From Alphaproteobacteria bacterium (lineage in GTDB: Bacteria; Pseudomonadota; Alphaproteobacteria; JAUXUR01): 64,000 nt of DNA. Where the stretch lies: positions 20,054 to 84,053 of the forward strand of contig JAUYSY010000039.1 in NCBI GenBank assembly GCA_030696155.1. Direction: 5' to 3'. The notes below the pieces were generated by a model. That model did not search any database. It was not told the DNA's origin and saw nothing but the letters and a program-made list of their open reading frames with translations. Shown here one piece after another: positions 55,292 to 64,000 of this stretch; the first letter of the stretch is position 1, and every line of letters begins with the position of its first letter. The position numbers were made by a program, and so were the translations under genes.

Positions 55292-56116
55292 TTAAAATTT
55301 TTCCCATCTTAGCCTAAGCTCATCAATCTGAGATTTGCTTCCAGGTAATATTGATAAAAAAAGTCTATTTTCTGAGATTGGTGGTTCTGAATGAATTGCA
55401 GAATGAGTTTCACCAACAACAAAAACAGCACCCTGATACGGCTTAGCAATTGTGATAGGTGCTTGGAAGTCACTTATCATCGTTGCTAAGGCTTGTCGAT
55501 TAGAAATATCTTCCTCAAATTTTATAATTTTTCCACTTTTATCCTGAACAATTTTTTGAATTTCTTTCTTTTTCAAAATATCAAATGCGTTTTTTTCATC
55601 AGGGGACAATTTACAAAATAAAGTCGAAGGACCTTTTAAAACCAGCGCAAATTTATATTGTCGAATCTCACGAGGCCCATAATAATAGCCATCATGGTGC
55701 CAACGAGGCAAATCAAATGCTGGATTTGGAATTGAGGGACGCAAAGCAACCCAAGCTGTTTCTTCACCTGAAGCTTGAACAAGCCCTTTTACAAGTTTTG
55801 TAATAAGCTGAGAAGCTTCTGAAGCAATTATTTCATTTTCTTCACTTAATGATTTAATAAACTCACTTACTTCAACTTCTAATTTATCAATATTTCCGTA
55901 ATTTTCATAATTCTTTAATGTTAGAGGATTGATGATAATTTTTTCTAAGGTTTTTATTTCATTGTCTGAAAGATTTAGATCGTAAAATGCGAAAGGATTA
56001 TCAGGCCCTAAATTATTGATAGCAGACTGCGCATTAGTCATTAATATATCTTGGGAATGCGCTTGATTGATAGATAAAATTGCACACAAACTAAGAAATA
56101 ATCGTATTTTTTTCAT
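55292..56116 (-). CDS. Secreted protein, possible Fe(II)/2-oxoglutarate-type fold (shared cassette, member 2)
   Basis: 274 residues from ATG 56116. The signal peptide MKKIRLFLSLCAILSINQA matches member 1. A possible double-stranded beta-helix metal site is His140-x-Asp142 in LPRWHHDGYYYG with a distal His (His238 or His242) in ETHSAIHSEP, followed by ENRLFLSILPG, where an Arg is often used for the co-substrate. This pattern recalls Fe(II)/2OG oxygenases or DUF1826-like proteins; similarity is by motif only. Exported; substrate unknown. Confidence 0.55.
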   Translation of the reverse strand: MKKIRLFLSLCAILSINQAHSQDILMTNAQSAINNLGPDNPFAFYDLNLSDNEIKTLEKIIINPLTLKNYENYGNIDKLEVEVSEFIKSLSEENEIIASEASQLITKLVKGLVQASGEETAWVALRPSIPNPAFDLPRWHHDGYYYGPREIRQYKFALVLKGPSTLFCKLSPDEKNAFDILKKKEIQKIVQDKSGKIIKFEEDISNRQALATMISDFQAPITIAKPYQGAVFVVGETHSAIHSEPPISENRLFLSILPGSKSQIDELRLRWEKF

Positions 56117-56143
56117 GATATTCTCCATAATGAAAGTTACGGA

Positions 56144-56172
56144 AGAATAACGAATCAGTTAAGTGAAGTCAA
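56144..56172 (-). promoter_or_regulatory. Promoter of secreted-cassette member 2
   Basis: On the minus strand TTGACT (56172-56167), 17 bases, TATTCT (56149-56144). Upstream and leader sequence resembles that of member 1, including TATGGAGAATATC before ATG. Confidence 0.6.
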
Positions 56173-56187
56173 TTTACTAAAACAATA

Positions 56188-56329
56188 GACTTCTTTTAAA
56201 ACTCGCTGCTGTGAGACAAGTGAAAGGAGATTCGGCACGGAAGACCAGAGTGTATCCTTTATACATGAGGATCTGAGTACCGAAGCGACGTATCAATTGG
56301 CCTCAGCAGTAGAGTTTCTAAAGAAGTCT
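56188..56329. repeat. Long palindromic element overlapping the gapA 3' end
   Basis: Left arm AGACTTCTTTTAAAACTCGC and the reverse complement of the right arm AGACTTCTTTAGAAACTCTA agree over about 33 bases. The core GAGTGTATCCTTTATACATGAG matches the 23408 copy at about 24 of 27 positions. The right arm (56295-56329) encodes the last residues of GapA. Confidence 0.75.
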
Positions 56330-57315
56330 ATCAATCGTGCTGTATCTAACATACGCATGGAAAAACCCCATTCATTATCATACCACGCAAGAACACGGCA
56401 AAATTTGCCATCCATGACTTTTGTTTCGGCTAAATCAACAATAGCACTATGCGGATTATGATTAAAATCTGTAGATACAAGCGGCAAATGATTAACGTCT
56501 AAAACGCCTTTAAGATTATTTTGACTTGCTTCAATAAAAGCATTATTTAAGTGTTCAATACTTGTACTTTTACTTGCGTCAAAACAAAAATCGACAAGGG
56601 ATACATTGGCAACAGGCACCCTAATCGCCGTTCCATCTAATTTGCCTTTAAGTTCTGGCAATACAAGCGTTACAGCTTTTGCAGCACCCGTCGAAGTTGG
56701 CACCATTGAAAGGGCCGCAGATCGTGCGCGTCTTAAATCTTTATGCGTCCCATCAACCAAACGTTGATCGCCCGTATAAGCATGAATCGTTGTCATGAAA
56801 CCGCGCTCAATACCCACAGCTTTGTGTAAAACAGAGGCGACAGGCGCTAAGCAATTGGTGGTGCAGGAAGCACTTGAAATAATACGATGATCAGGTTTTA
56901 AATCTTGGTGATTAACGCCATAAACAATCGTAATGTCAGGATCTTTAGCGGGCGATGAAATCAATACTTTTTTGGCACCCGCATCAATATGTTTGAAAGC
57001 TGCATCACGGGATACAAAATCGCCTGTGCATTCAAGCACAAGATCAATTTCTAATTCTTTCCAAGGCAAAGTAGATGGATCGCGCTCAGCAAAAACTTTA
57101 ATTTCGCCTTGCCCTAAATCGAACCCTATATCACTAACATCCACTGGACCCCTATAAGGCCCGTGAACTGAATCCCATATAAAAAGATGAGCGCAAACGC
57201 TTGGATTGCTCGTTGAATTAATCGCAACGACTGTTAAGTCGTTAAGATTATATTCTTGAATGGCGCGTAATAAAAGTCGTCCGATACGGCCGAATCCATT
57301 AATCGCTAATCTCAT
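56293..57315 (-). CDS. gapA: Type I glyceraldehyde-3-phosphate dehydrogenase
   Basis: Oxidises glyceraldehyde 3-phosphate in glycolysis or the reverse in gluconeogenesis. 340 residues. NAD-binding INGFGRIGR, catalytic Cys in SASCTTNCLAP, and the C-terminal WYDNEWGFSMRMLDT are intact. After LIDFF the tail RNSTAEAN lies in the arm of a palindromic repeat, so the end has probably been replaced. The start overlaps the tkt stop by 17 bases: a tkt-gap operon. Confidence 0.97.
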   Translation of the reverse strand: MRLAINGFGRIGRLLLRAIQEYNLNDLTVVAINSTSNPSVCAHLFIWDSVHGPYRGPVDVSDIGFDLGQGEIKVFAERDPSTLPWKELEIDLVLECTGDFVSRDAAFKHIDAGAKKVLISSPAKDPDITIVYGVNHQDLKPDHRIISSASCTTNCLAPVASVLHKAVGIERGFMTTIHAYTGDQRLVDGTHKDLRRARSAALSMVPTSTGAAKAVTLVLPELKGKLDGTAIRVPVANVSLVDFCFDASKSTSIEHLNNAFIEASQNNLKGVLDVNHLPLVSTDFNHNPHSAIVDLAETKVMDGKFCRVLAWYDNEWGFSMRMLDTARLIDFFRNSTAEAN

Positions 57316-59344
57316 CTGTCATCCCTAATGTTATTTCTTCGATTACGTCGTTGATACGTTCGATTATTGCTGGAACGGTCAAACCGTAACACTCGTATAA
57401 ATCTTGTGCTTTAGCAGAAGCACCAAAAGTATCAATACCGATTATGGTATCTGGACTGAACGCAAAACGCTCCCACCCCATTGTAGATGCTGCTTCAATC
57501 GTGAAAATAATCGTACCATAAGGGAAGACGCTTTGCTTATAATCTTCATCTTGCGTTTCAAATAATTCCCAGGAAGGCATTGAAACAAGACGAATATCAA
57601 CGTCTTTTTTAAGATCTTTCCATACTTCATAAGCAAGACTTACTTCTGAACCTGTGGCAACCAAAGTAATGCTTAATCCTTCGGTGGTTTCTATATCTTC
57701 AAGAACATAAGCACCACCTGCAGTCAGATTTTCATCTGTGTATTTTTTACGAAGCGCCGGTAATTTTTGACGAGACAACACAATAACAGAAGGTGTTTCC
57801 TCTTGCGCAAGTGCAATTTGCCAAGATTCTAAAACTTCAACAGCATCAGCTGGTCTGAAAACCAACAAATTTGGGATTGCGCGTAAGCCTGCTAAATGCT
57901 CAATCGGCTGATGTGTTGGTCCATCTTCACCAAGACCAATAGAATCATGCGTCATCACATAAATAACGCGCGTACCCATTAAAGCTGAAAGCCTGATCGC
58001 AGGTTTGCAATAATCTGTGAAACACAAAAAAGTGCCGCCATAAGGAATAATACCTTTATGAAGGGCCATACCATTCATAATAGCTGCCATCGCATGTTCT
58101 CTGACACCATAATGCAAATAAGTACCAGCATAATTTTGAGCATTTAGAATGTTCTGTTTTTTCGAATGCGTGTTATTTGATCCTGTAAGATCAGCCGAAC
58201 CACCGATAAAGCCAGGGATAAAATCTGTTAAATAATCAATAACATCACCAGAGCTTTGGCGTGTTGCTTGATTGCGTGGGTTTTTCGAAAAATCTTTTTT
58301 AAGTATTTTAAATTTTTCTTCTAAATCTTCGAACAGATTTTCATAATCATGGCTGAACATTTCATCTTTTTTAGATCCTTCGATCTTTTCGATGCGTTCG
58401 ATCCATTTTGTAAAGGCTTCAGCATTGCGTTCAGGTATAGCGCGCCATTCATCTAAGATTTGATCAGGAATAACAAAAGGTTTATGAGACCAGCCAAGTT
58501 TTTCACGTGTTGCTTTGATTTCAGCTTCACCTAAAGGCGCGCCATGTGTTTCACATTTGCCTTCTTTTGTCACAGCACCAAAGGCAATTTTTGTTTTGCA
58601 CGCAATAAGAACGGGACGATCGCTTTGGCGTGCTTTGCTTATCGCATCATAAATTTGGACAGGATCGTGACCATCGATCGACATCACAGCCCAATTATAG
58701 GATTCGAAACGTTTTAACGTTTGATCCGATGTTGAAAGTGACGTTGGACCATCAATTGAAATTTGATTGTCATCAAATAAGGCAATCAATTTATTCAGTT
58801 TTAAATGACCTGCCAATGAACATGCTTCATGGCTTATGCCTTCCATCAAACAACCATCGCCTAAAAAGACATATGTATAATGATCAACAAAATCTTTGCT
58901 AAATTTTGCCGATAAATGCGCTTCAGCAATGGCCATACCAACAGCATTGGCAAGTCCTTGACCTAAAGGTCCTGTCGTTGTTTCAACGCCTGGTGTATGA
59001 CCATATTCAGGATGACCTGGTGTTAAACTATCAAGTTGACGGAAATTTTTAATTTCATCGATCGTCATATCTTCATAACCGGTTAAATGGAGCAACGCAT
59101 ATAAAAGCATTGATCCATGACCATTTGAAAGAATAACGCGATCACGATCTGCCCATTCTGGATCTTCTGGCATAAACTTTAAAAAATAACGGTAAAGAAC
59201 AGTTGCCACATCTGCAAGCCCCATAGGCATGCCAGGGTGACCTGATTGTGCTTTTTCCACAGCATCTATGGCTAAAAAACGAATGGCATTGGCCATTTGT
59301 GCGTGAAGTGGATCGTTTTGAATCTTGAGTGCTGCGTTGGACAT
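57299..59344 (-). CDS. tkt: Transketolase
   Basis: A thiamine-diphosphate enzyme of the non-oxidative pentose phosphate pathway. 681 residues with SGHPGMPMGLADVA near the N-terminus, the ThDP motif GDGCLMEGISHEA, and the transketolase domain EDGPTHQPIEHLA. The C-terminal domain ends with a normal length. It is cotranscribed with gapA and links sugar phosphates made via zwf-pgl to glycolysis. Confidence 0.98.
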   Translation of the reverse strand: MSNAALKIQNDPLHAQMANAIRFLAIDAVEKAQSGHPGMPMGLADVATVLYRYFLKFMPEDPEWADRDRVILSNGHGSMLLYALLHLTGYEDMTIDEIKNFRQLDSLTPGHPEYGHTPGVETTTGPLGQGLANAVGMAIAEAHLSAKFSKDFVDHYTYVFLGDGCLMEGISHEACSLAGHLKLNKLIALFDDNQISIDGPTSLSTSDQTLKRFESYNWAVMSIDGHDPVQIYDAISKARQSDRPVLIACKTKIAFGAVTKEGKCETHGAPLGEAEIKATREKLGWSHKPFVIPDQILDEWRAIPERNAEAFTKWIERIEKIEGSKKDEMFSHDYENLFEDLEEKFKILKKDFSKNPRNQATRQSSGDVIDYLTDFIPGFIGGSADLTGSNNTHSKKQNILNAQNYAGTYLHYGVREHAMAAIMNGMALHKGIIPYGGTFLCFTDYCKPAIRLSALMGTRVIYVMTHDSIGLGEDGPTHQPIEHLAGLRAIPNLLVFRPADAVEVLESWQIALAQEETPSVIVLSRQKLPALRKKYTDENLTAGGAYVLEDIETTEGLSITLVATGSEVSLAYEVWKDLKKDVDIRLVSMPSWELFETQDEDYKQSVFPYGTIIFTIEAASTMGWERFAFSPDTIIGIDTFGASAKAQDLYECYGLTVPAIIERINDVIEEITLGMTDEISD

Positions 59345-59424
59345 GATCTTACCTTTTGCTAATTTTATAAACTTTATGAAATGTTTTATGGAATGTCTAG
59401 GCTTTTCTATTTGTGTTAATATAT

Positions 59425-61803
59425 TTATTCGCGTGTCTCAATTAAAATCTCACGCTTACCCGCATGATTTGGGGCACTTATAACGCCTTCATTTTCCATG
59501 CGTTCAATCAATGTTGCGGCCCTATTATATCCTAATTGCAATTGGCGTTGAACGAAACTTGTCGATGCTTTTTTGTTTTTAAGCACGACTTGAACAGCTT
59601 GCGCATATAAATCATCTTTGGGATCCTCAAATCCCCCTTCATCACCATAAGAACCTGAATTTTCATCCTCTTTGGTGACTTCTTCAAGATAAGAGGGCTC
59701 GCCTTGCGATTTTAAATGTTGGACAATGTGCTCAACGTCTTCGTCTTTAACGAAAGGTCCATGAACGCGAATGATGCGGCCACCACCTGCCATATAAAGC
59801 ATATCACCTTGACCTAACAAACTTTCAGCGCCACCTTCACCTAAAATCGTACGCGAATCAATTTTAGAGGTGACTTGGAAACTAATACGTGTCGGGAAAT
59901 TGGCTTTAATTGTACCAGTAATAACATCAACTGATGGTCGTTGTGTTGCAACAATCAGATGAATACCTGCAGCACGCGCCATTTGGGCTAATCGTTGGAT
60001 AGCCGCTTCAATATCTTTGCCGGCAACCATCATCAAGTCAGCAAGTTCGTCAACGATTACAACAATATAGGGGAAAGGTTTTGAGGCCAATTCTTGATCC
60101 TCAAACATCGGATCACCTGATTCTTCATCATAACCCGTTTGAACACGACGTTTTAAGTTCTCGCCGTTTTTAAGCGCTTCATTTAAACGAACATTATAGC
60201 CTTCAATATTACGCACGCCCAATTTGGACATCGCTTTATAACGATTTTCCATCTCACGCACAGCCCAACGTAAGGCGACGATTGCTTTTTTAGAATCCGT
60301 CACAACAGGCGCCAAAAGATGTGGAATACCATCATAAACGGAAAGTTCCAACATTTTGGGATCAACCATAATCAATCGACATTGTTCAGGCGAATGCTTA
60401 AATAAAAGAGATAAAATCATAGTATTAATAGCAACTGATTTACCAGAGCCTGTCGTCCCAGCCATCAACAAATGCGGCATACGGGCAAGATCCACAACAA
60501 TGGGGCCACCCCCAATATCTTTCCCTAAAATCATAGGTAATTTGGACGCATTATTTTCGTAAACAGGCGTCACCAAAAGTTCGCGCATATAAACGGTTTG
60601 TCGTTTATCATTGGGAATTTCAATACCAATCGCATTTTTGCCTGGAATAACAGCAATACGAACAGACACTGCACATAAGGTACGCGCAATATCTTCTGAC
60701 AAACTAATAACCCTAGATGATTTTGTGCCAGGGGAGGGCATAAGCTCGTATAAAGTAACAACAGGACCTGGATGAACTTTGATAATTTCACCTTTGACAC
60801 CAAAATCTTGAAGAACCGCTTCTAATGCTTGAGCCGTTTGCGTTAATATATCGCGATCAACACTTTTCGAATCTTGTGATTCAGGTTGATTCAACAAATC
60901 ATAAGGCGGCAAAACATAAGTATTGGGACTGTTTTTTTGATTTTTTTTGATCGGCGTGATCGCATTATTATATTGCGCTACATTTTGAGTATTGGAACCC
61001 GCAATTTCAACATCATAATCATGGTTTGAATTTTGAAATTGTTCAAAAAGTTCAGCATCATTTTGTTGAATCTGTTCTTTATTTTTCGTTTTTTTAGCTG
61101 GCTTGGATCTTATAATATCCGATTGCGGCATCGAAATTTTAGGCCTTTGTCGAATTAAATTATAAAGCGAAATAAAAGGAATCGTTATTGCTTCAAAAAC
61201 AAGATAAGAACTTATAATAACCCCTTTTTTAAGAAGACCAAAAGGAATGCTAGACGCCAACATAAAAGTAAAAAGGCTTAACAAAAAAAAGAAAACTTGT
61301 ATAAAATTTTGAGCAAGTCCATTTCCCATTAAAGGCATTAAAACTTTTAACAAATTTGTTAATAAAAGATCACCTGTAATGCCCCCTAAACCAGCATTCA
61401 TAGGCCAAAAATCGTAATTGGGGAAAGGCGCCAAAACAAGAGAAAAACTTAAGACAGCAATTAATAATGACAATATACGACCAGGAATGGATACTAATGG
61501 CATATGTCTAAAAAAAGAAACACCCCACAAGAAAACACCTAAAACAAGGACAAAAACGGAAAGACCAAAGCTTTGTAAAAAAAGATCAGCCGAATAAGCA
61601 CCAAAAGTCCCTAAATAATTATCAATCTTGACTGATTCATTGGCTGTGTTAAAAGAGGGGTCACTGGATGTATATGAAATTAAAGCAAGCACAAAAGCGC
61701 CTAAAAAACCAAAAATGGTAAGACCTATAATTTCATCGAGACGATGTTTAAAAAAACGTGCTAGGCTTTCAGGGAGTATTTGTCTTTTTTGTTTGCGTGT
61801 CAT
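59425..61803 (-). CDS. ftsK: DNA translocase FtsK
   Basis: A septal DNA pump that clears chromosome dimers during division. 792 residues from ATG 61803; an in-frame TTG at 61833 was rejected. The N-terminal four membrane segments run from about 25 to 190. A linker with Lys/Asn stretches precedes the motor domain: Walker A GTTGSGKSVAINTM and VVIVDELADLMM. The C-terminal gamma domain (VQRQLQLGYNRAATLIERME) recognises KOPS sites. The linker is short compared with Escherichia coli. Confidence 0.97.
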   Translation of the reverse strand: MTRKQKRQILPESLARFFKHRLDEIIGLTIFGFLGAFVLALISYTSSDPSFNTANESVKIDNYLGTFGAYSADLFLQSFGLSVFVLVLGVFLWGVSFFRHMPLVSIPGRILSLLIAVLSFSLVLAPFPNYDFWPMNAGLGGITGDLLLTNLLKVLMPLMGNGLAQNFIQVFFFLLSLFTFMLASSIPFGLLKKGVIISSYLVFEAITIPFISLYNLIRQRPKISMPQSDIIRSKPAKKTKNKEQIQQNDAELFEQFQNSNHDYDVEIAGSNTQNVAQYNNAITPIKKNQKNSPNTYVLPPYDLLNQPESQDSKSVDRDILTQTAQALEAVLQDFGVKGEIIKVHPGPVVTLYELMPSPGTKSSRVISLSEDIARTLCAVSVRIAVIPGKNAIGIEIPNDKRQTVYMRELLVTPVYENNASKLPMILGKDIGGGPIVVDLARMPHLLMAGTTGSGKSVAINTMILSLLFKHSPEQCRLIMVDPKMLELSVYDGIPHLLAPVVTDSKKAIVALRWAVREMENRYKAMSKLGVRNIEGYNVRLNEALKNGENLKRRVQTGYDEESGDPMFEDQELASKPFPYIVVIVDELADLMMVAGKDIEAAIQRLAQMARAAGIHLIVATQRPSVDVITGTIKANFPTRISFQVTSKIDSRTILGEGGAESLLGQGDMLYMAGGGRIIRVHGPFVKDEDVEHIVQHLKSQGEPSYLEEVTKEDENSGSYGDEGGFEDPKDDLYAQAVQVVLKNKKASTSFVQRQLQLGYNRAATLIERMENEGVISAPNHAGKREILIETRE

Positions 61804-61884
61804 GATCTCTAAAGTTTGTTTAATAAATGCCAAAAATGGTAGTATCTAAAAACCATACCATACTTCAAATAGGAGTTAAATTAA

Positions 61885-62565
61885 ATGTCTTTACCAAAAT
61901 TTTTTATCATTTTCATTTTTATGACATTTAATTTCAAAATTTGCGAGAGCACATTAACGCAAGAGCAACTTAAAGAAATTAAATTTGATCTTAGGTTTCA
62001 TATTGCTTTACATGATAAAAATCAAAAAATGCTCGTTGAAACTGCTCAATTATTGAAGGATCGAGAATTTGAAGTAACGGATCCTATAAGATTTTTAACC
62101 GAATCACAAACCATAGGGTTAGCAATCATTTGCTATCAAAATGTCATTATTTTAAATGCAGCTTGTTATGATTATAATTTAATAATAGGAGAATTATACG
62201 AAAAATGGGCAGCATTAACCAAACCTCATAAAAAAGAGAAAATTTTAAAAAAATACAAATTGGCATTTCAAAACTATATGTGTTTGTTTGGTAAGCAACA
62301 AAATAATGAACAGCCTTTATCCAAAATTGCATCTTTAGCGAAGAAATTTTATGATGAATTACACATCCTGTATTTTGATAACAAAAGTGATTGCCTTGAA
62401 TGGATTTATAAAATTTTATTCGGTGAGATAAATATTGATGGTCAAAAACTAAAAAATAAAATTCAACATACTAAAAAAAGTGAAATTTTATGGAATTTTT
62501 TAATTAATCTAGAACAAAAATTTGGCAAGGATGTAAGAAAGATATTTAACTTAATTAATGAATAA
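61885..62565 (+). CDS. Secreted protein of unknown function
   Basis: 226 residues with a probable signal peptide (LPKFFIIFIFMTFNFKICES). The mature part is helical, Lys-rich, with four cysteines. No family is recognised. It is divergent from ftsK. Its end is followed by decayed DNA (LysE/Lrp relic), which suggests an accessory region. Confidence 0.6.
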   Translation: MSLPKFFIIFIFMTFNFKICESTLTQEQLKEIKFDLRFHIALHDKNQKMLVETAQLLKDREFEVTDPIRFLTESQTIGLAIICYQNVIILNAACYDYNLIIGELYEKWAALTKPHKKEKILKKYKLAFQNYMCLFGKQQNNEQPLSKIASLAKKFYDELHILYFDNKSDCLEWIYKILFGEINIDGQKLKNKIQHTKKSEILWNFLINLEQKFGKDVRKIFNLINE

Positions 62566-62604
62566 AATGCATATTACGCTTCATCATAGAAATTACCCAA
62601 TCGA

Positions 62605-62830
62605 TCATGCAGGACACAGGGCAACCTCATTAAAATTTCTGAAATTAAGTCCTTTTAAAAAGTCAGAAACGCTCGTCATTCCAGTTGATACAATAAACGC
62701 ATATATAGAATCCGTGAGTGCAGCAGCCAATCCTACCGCTATTGCACCGATAAATCCAAGCTCAAGTGTTTTCCGGATACAAAGCATTCCAATTGGGCCA
62801 TCAGGTGCTGCAATTAGAAAACTTCATTTC
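62605..62830 (-). pseudogene. LysE-family exporter, N-terminal fragment
   Basis: On the minus strand the translation IAAPDGPIGMLCIRKTLELG then FIGAIAVGLAAALTDSIYAF is the hallmark N-terminus of LysE/RhtB amino-acid exporters (G-P-x-G-x-L-C-I-R-x-T-L). The true start codon is gone at the right side and the frame ends at a stop near 62605 after about one and a half membrane segments. Confidence 0.75.
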
Positions 62831-62921
62831 AGATTTTTTAAAAGAGCTTCCTGGTGTAACAAAAACTGTCACTGAAGTCGTTTTGTCGTCGCCGAAAGAT
62901 GAAAGCATTATTGTCGATTAA
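62793..62921 (+). pseudogene. Lrp/AsnC-family regulator, C-terminal fragment
   Basis: On the plus strand QVLQLENFISDFLKELPGV then TKTVTEVVLSSPKDESIIVD is the typical C-terminal RAM/AsnC domain end (G-V-x-x-T-x-T ... V-L-x-x-x-K-D). Lrp-type regulators are commonly divergent from LysE exporters. Here both halves meet at about 62796-62814, which implies a deletion of their common start region. Confidence 0.7.
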
Positions 62922-62928
62922 AAAAATT

Positions 62929-63783
62929 TTAGCCAGCAATTCTACTTTCAGATTTGGGCGCTTCTTGCATAAGTTGTTTTGCCTCGTCATCATTCAACCA
63001 ATGATAATGCGTCAATAAATGCTGTAATTGGAATTCAATAAGCTTTTCATCCCATTTTTTTTCTTTTGCACCTTGATAAATATAGCCTTCAAAATTAATG
63101 CCTCGTTTGAAACATTCTTCTTTAACAAAACGAATAAACGCGCCACTATCATCAATCATTACAATTTTTTCTGGTTTAAAAGATATTTTATCTAAAAATG
63201 CGCCTATAACAGGTCCTTTTTCTTCAAGGTCTGTCGATAAAACACCTTTGTAAAAAACAGGCTGCGATTTAAACCCTTGCAAGGTAAAATCTTTTGACGT
63301 AAAAGATCCCTCAAAACCCAATGATTTTAAATGATCATAACGCCAAATTTCAAGACGTTCATATAAGGCAGCTTTTCCTGTATTCATAGAAGTACACGCA
63401 ATAACAGGCACATTTCTTTCTTGCAGTTTTTTAATTTCTGAAACAATATCAGGTTCAATTAAGGGTCTTTTTGCTTCTTCGAGAATTATTGATAAAATCT
63501 TATCCCAATCTTTTACTTCTGGGTGGTCCGCAACCATCTTTTCACGAAAATTAATACCTTCGGCCTTATGTTCATTAATGAGATATGTATCCACAGGTTG
63601 GATTAAAGTTTCATCAACGTCAAATATCACTAATGTGTTAGGAGATTTGATAGAGGAAAAATCAATTGCTTTAAAATTTGAAACAGATTGTATAGAAAAA
63701 TCTGGAGAACAAGCATTGATGATAAATATCAAGGAAATTCCTAAAGTCAAACGAATGGCAAATCTAATGAATCGAATTTTCAT
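62929..63783 (-). CDS. HAD-superfamily lipoprotein, DUF2608-like
   Basis: 284 residues. The N-terminus has a lipobox-like end FIINACSPDF, so export and lipidation are likely. HAD phosphatase motifs are IFDVDETL (nucleophile Asp and the +2 Asp), the Thr/Ser of VIACTSMN as motif 2, a Lys after LEEKGPVIGAFL as motif 3 region, and IVMIDDSGAF as motif 4. The pattern fits DUF2608, known from Chlamydia and Legionella among others. It is probably a periplasmic phosphatase; substrate unknown. Confidence 0.8.
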   Translation of the reverse strand: MKIRFIRFAIRLTLGISLIFIINACSPDFSIQSVSNFKAIDFSSIKSPNTLVIFDVDETLIQPVDTYLINEHKAEGINFREKMVADHPEVKDWDKILSIILEEAKRPLIEPDIVSEIKKLQERNVPVIACTSMNTGKAALYERLEIWRYDHLKSLGFEGSFTSKDFTLQGFKSQPVFYKGVLSTDLEEKGPVIGAFLDKISFKPEKIVMIDDSGAFIRFVKEECFKRGINFEGYIYQGAKEKKWDEKLIEFQLQHLLTHYHWLNDDEAKQLMQEAPKSESRIAG

Positions 63784-63847
63784 ATTTGTTTCCTTAAATT
63801 AATTTCGTTTATAAATTAGTAGTATCAAAAATATACCAAATACTAGC

Positions 63848-64000
63848 TGTTTCCCTGAACAGGCGAGAAGCGAAACTTCGAGCACAGATTCAGGGTCCAA
63901 TTAACAATCATGATCATAGATCATGACATTATTTAAATAATGTTGCCATGCTCTTTCGAGCATGAATTTCCTTTTGGATCCTGGATCTACGTATGAAGCT
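63848..64000. repeat. Family A palindromic repeat, copy cut by the window end
   Basis: TGTTTCCCTGAAC, GAAGCGAAACTTCGAGCACAG, ATTCAGGGTCCA, AATCATGATCATAGATCATGA and TGGATCCTGGATCTACGTAT follow in the same order as in 214-392. The final inverted arm would lie beyond the window. Confidence 0.75.

Noticed and set aside
62558..62875. A 105-residue plus-strand frame across the LysE/Lrp relic
   Set aside because: It is a shadow of the minus-strand LysE fragment, and its own translation has no protein-like pattern.
1..64000. CRISPR array, prophage or secretion-system cluster
   Set aside because: No regularly spaced repeats, no phage structural genes and no type III/IV/VI secretion components were found; export signals seen are Sec-type only.

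Overview
The window is AT-rich DNA from a Gram-negative alphaproteobacterium. Diagnostic gene sets are envC-ctpA-yibQ-rppH, leuS-lptE-holA, a DUF3576 lipoprotein, and mnmE-mnmG-rsmG-parA-parB with two perfect parS sites. The last cluster usually lies near the chromosome origin. Low GC, many secreted proteins with no recognisable housekeeping role, an ankyrin-type protein, decayed genes and abundant small palindromic repeats together suggest a host-associated (intracellular) lineage such as Holosporales or a relative. That placement is inference; no rRNA is present to confirm it.

Layout. 1-3565: cell-envelope operon (envC 3' end, ctpA, divergent polysaccharide deacetylase, rppH), with repeats in its first two intergenic gaps. 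3.5-4.6 kb: ruin of a conserved NDUFA12-mlaD-downstream-gene cluster. 4.7-9 kb: accessory region with a secreted kinase-like protein, a dead IS630 copy, and two tandem SAM methyltransferases of which only the first has a signal peptide. 9.3-16.4 kb: infC (non-canonical ATA start) and thrS, an epimerase, a family-4-like uracil-DNA glycosylase, an MFS exporter and small secreted proteins. 16.4-25.6 kb: GNAT, OppA, DUF2059, YgfZ, zwf-pgl, tRNA-Lys, rsmD, xseA. 25.8-29.3 kb: two large secreted proteins sharing an N-terminal module but carrying different C-terminal domains (NlpC/P60-like or kinase-like). 29.4-34.4 kb: pbpC, an outer-membrane barrel, rho, and an ogt that lacks a normal start codon. 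34.4-46.3 kb: ferredoxin, mnmE, mnmG, rsmG, parAB, holA, lptE, leuS, DUF3576, porin. 46.3-56.2 kb: YggS, secreted class 3 lipase, secreted ankyrin-like protein, reductase relic, MerR/TipA regulator, and two secreted proteins sharing promoter and signal peptide. 56.2-64 kb: gapA-tkt, ftsK, a LysE/Lrp deletion relic, and a HAD lipoprotein.

How the parts fit. zwf, pgl, tkt and gapA supply pentose-phosphate and lower-glycolytic steps. ParAB/parS and FtsK serve chromosome segregation. CtpA, EnvC, PbpC and LptE serve the envelope. The most unusual content is a set of exported proteins in which a strong sigma-70-type promoter and a secretion or N-terminal module are re-used in front of different catalytic domains. 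A plausible reading is a modular host-interaction repertoire. Several palindromic repeat families sit in gaps of operons, and one arm encodes the C-terminus of GapA.
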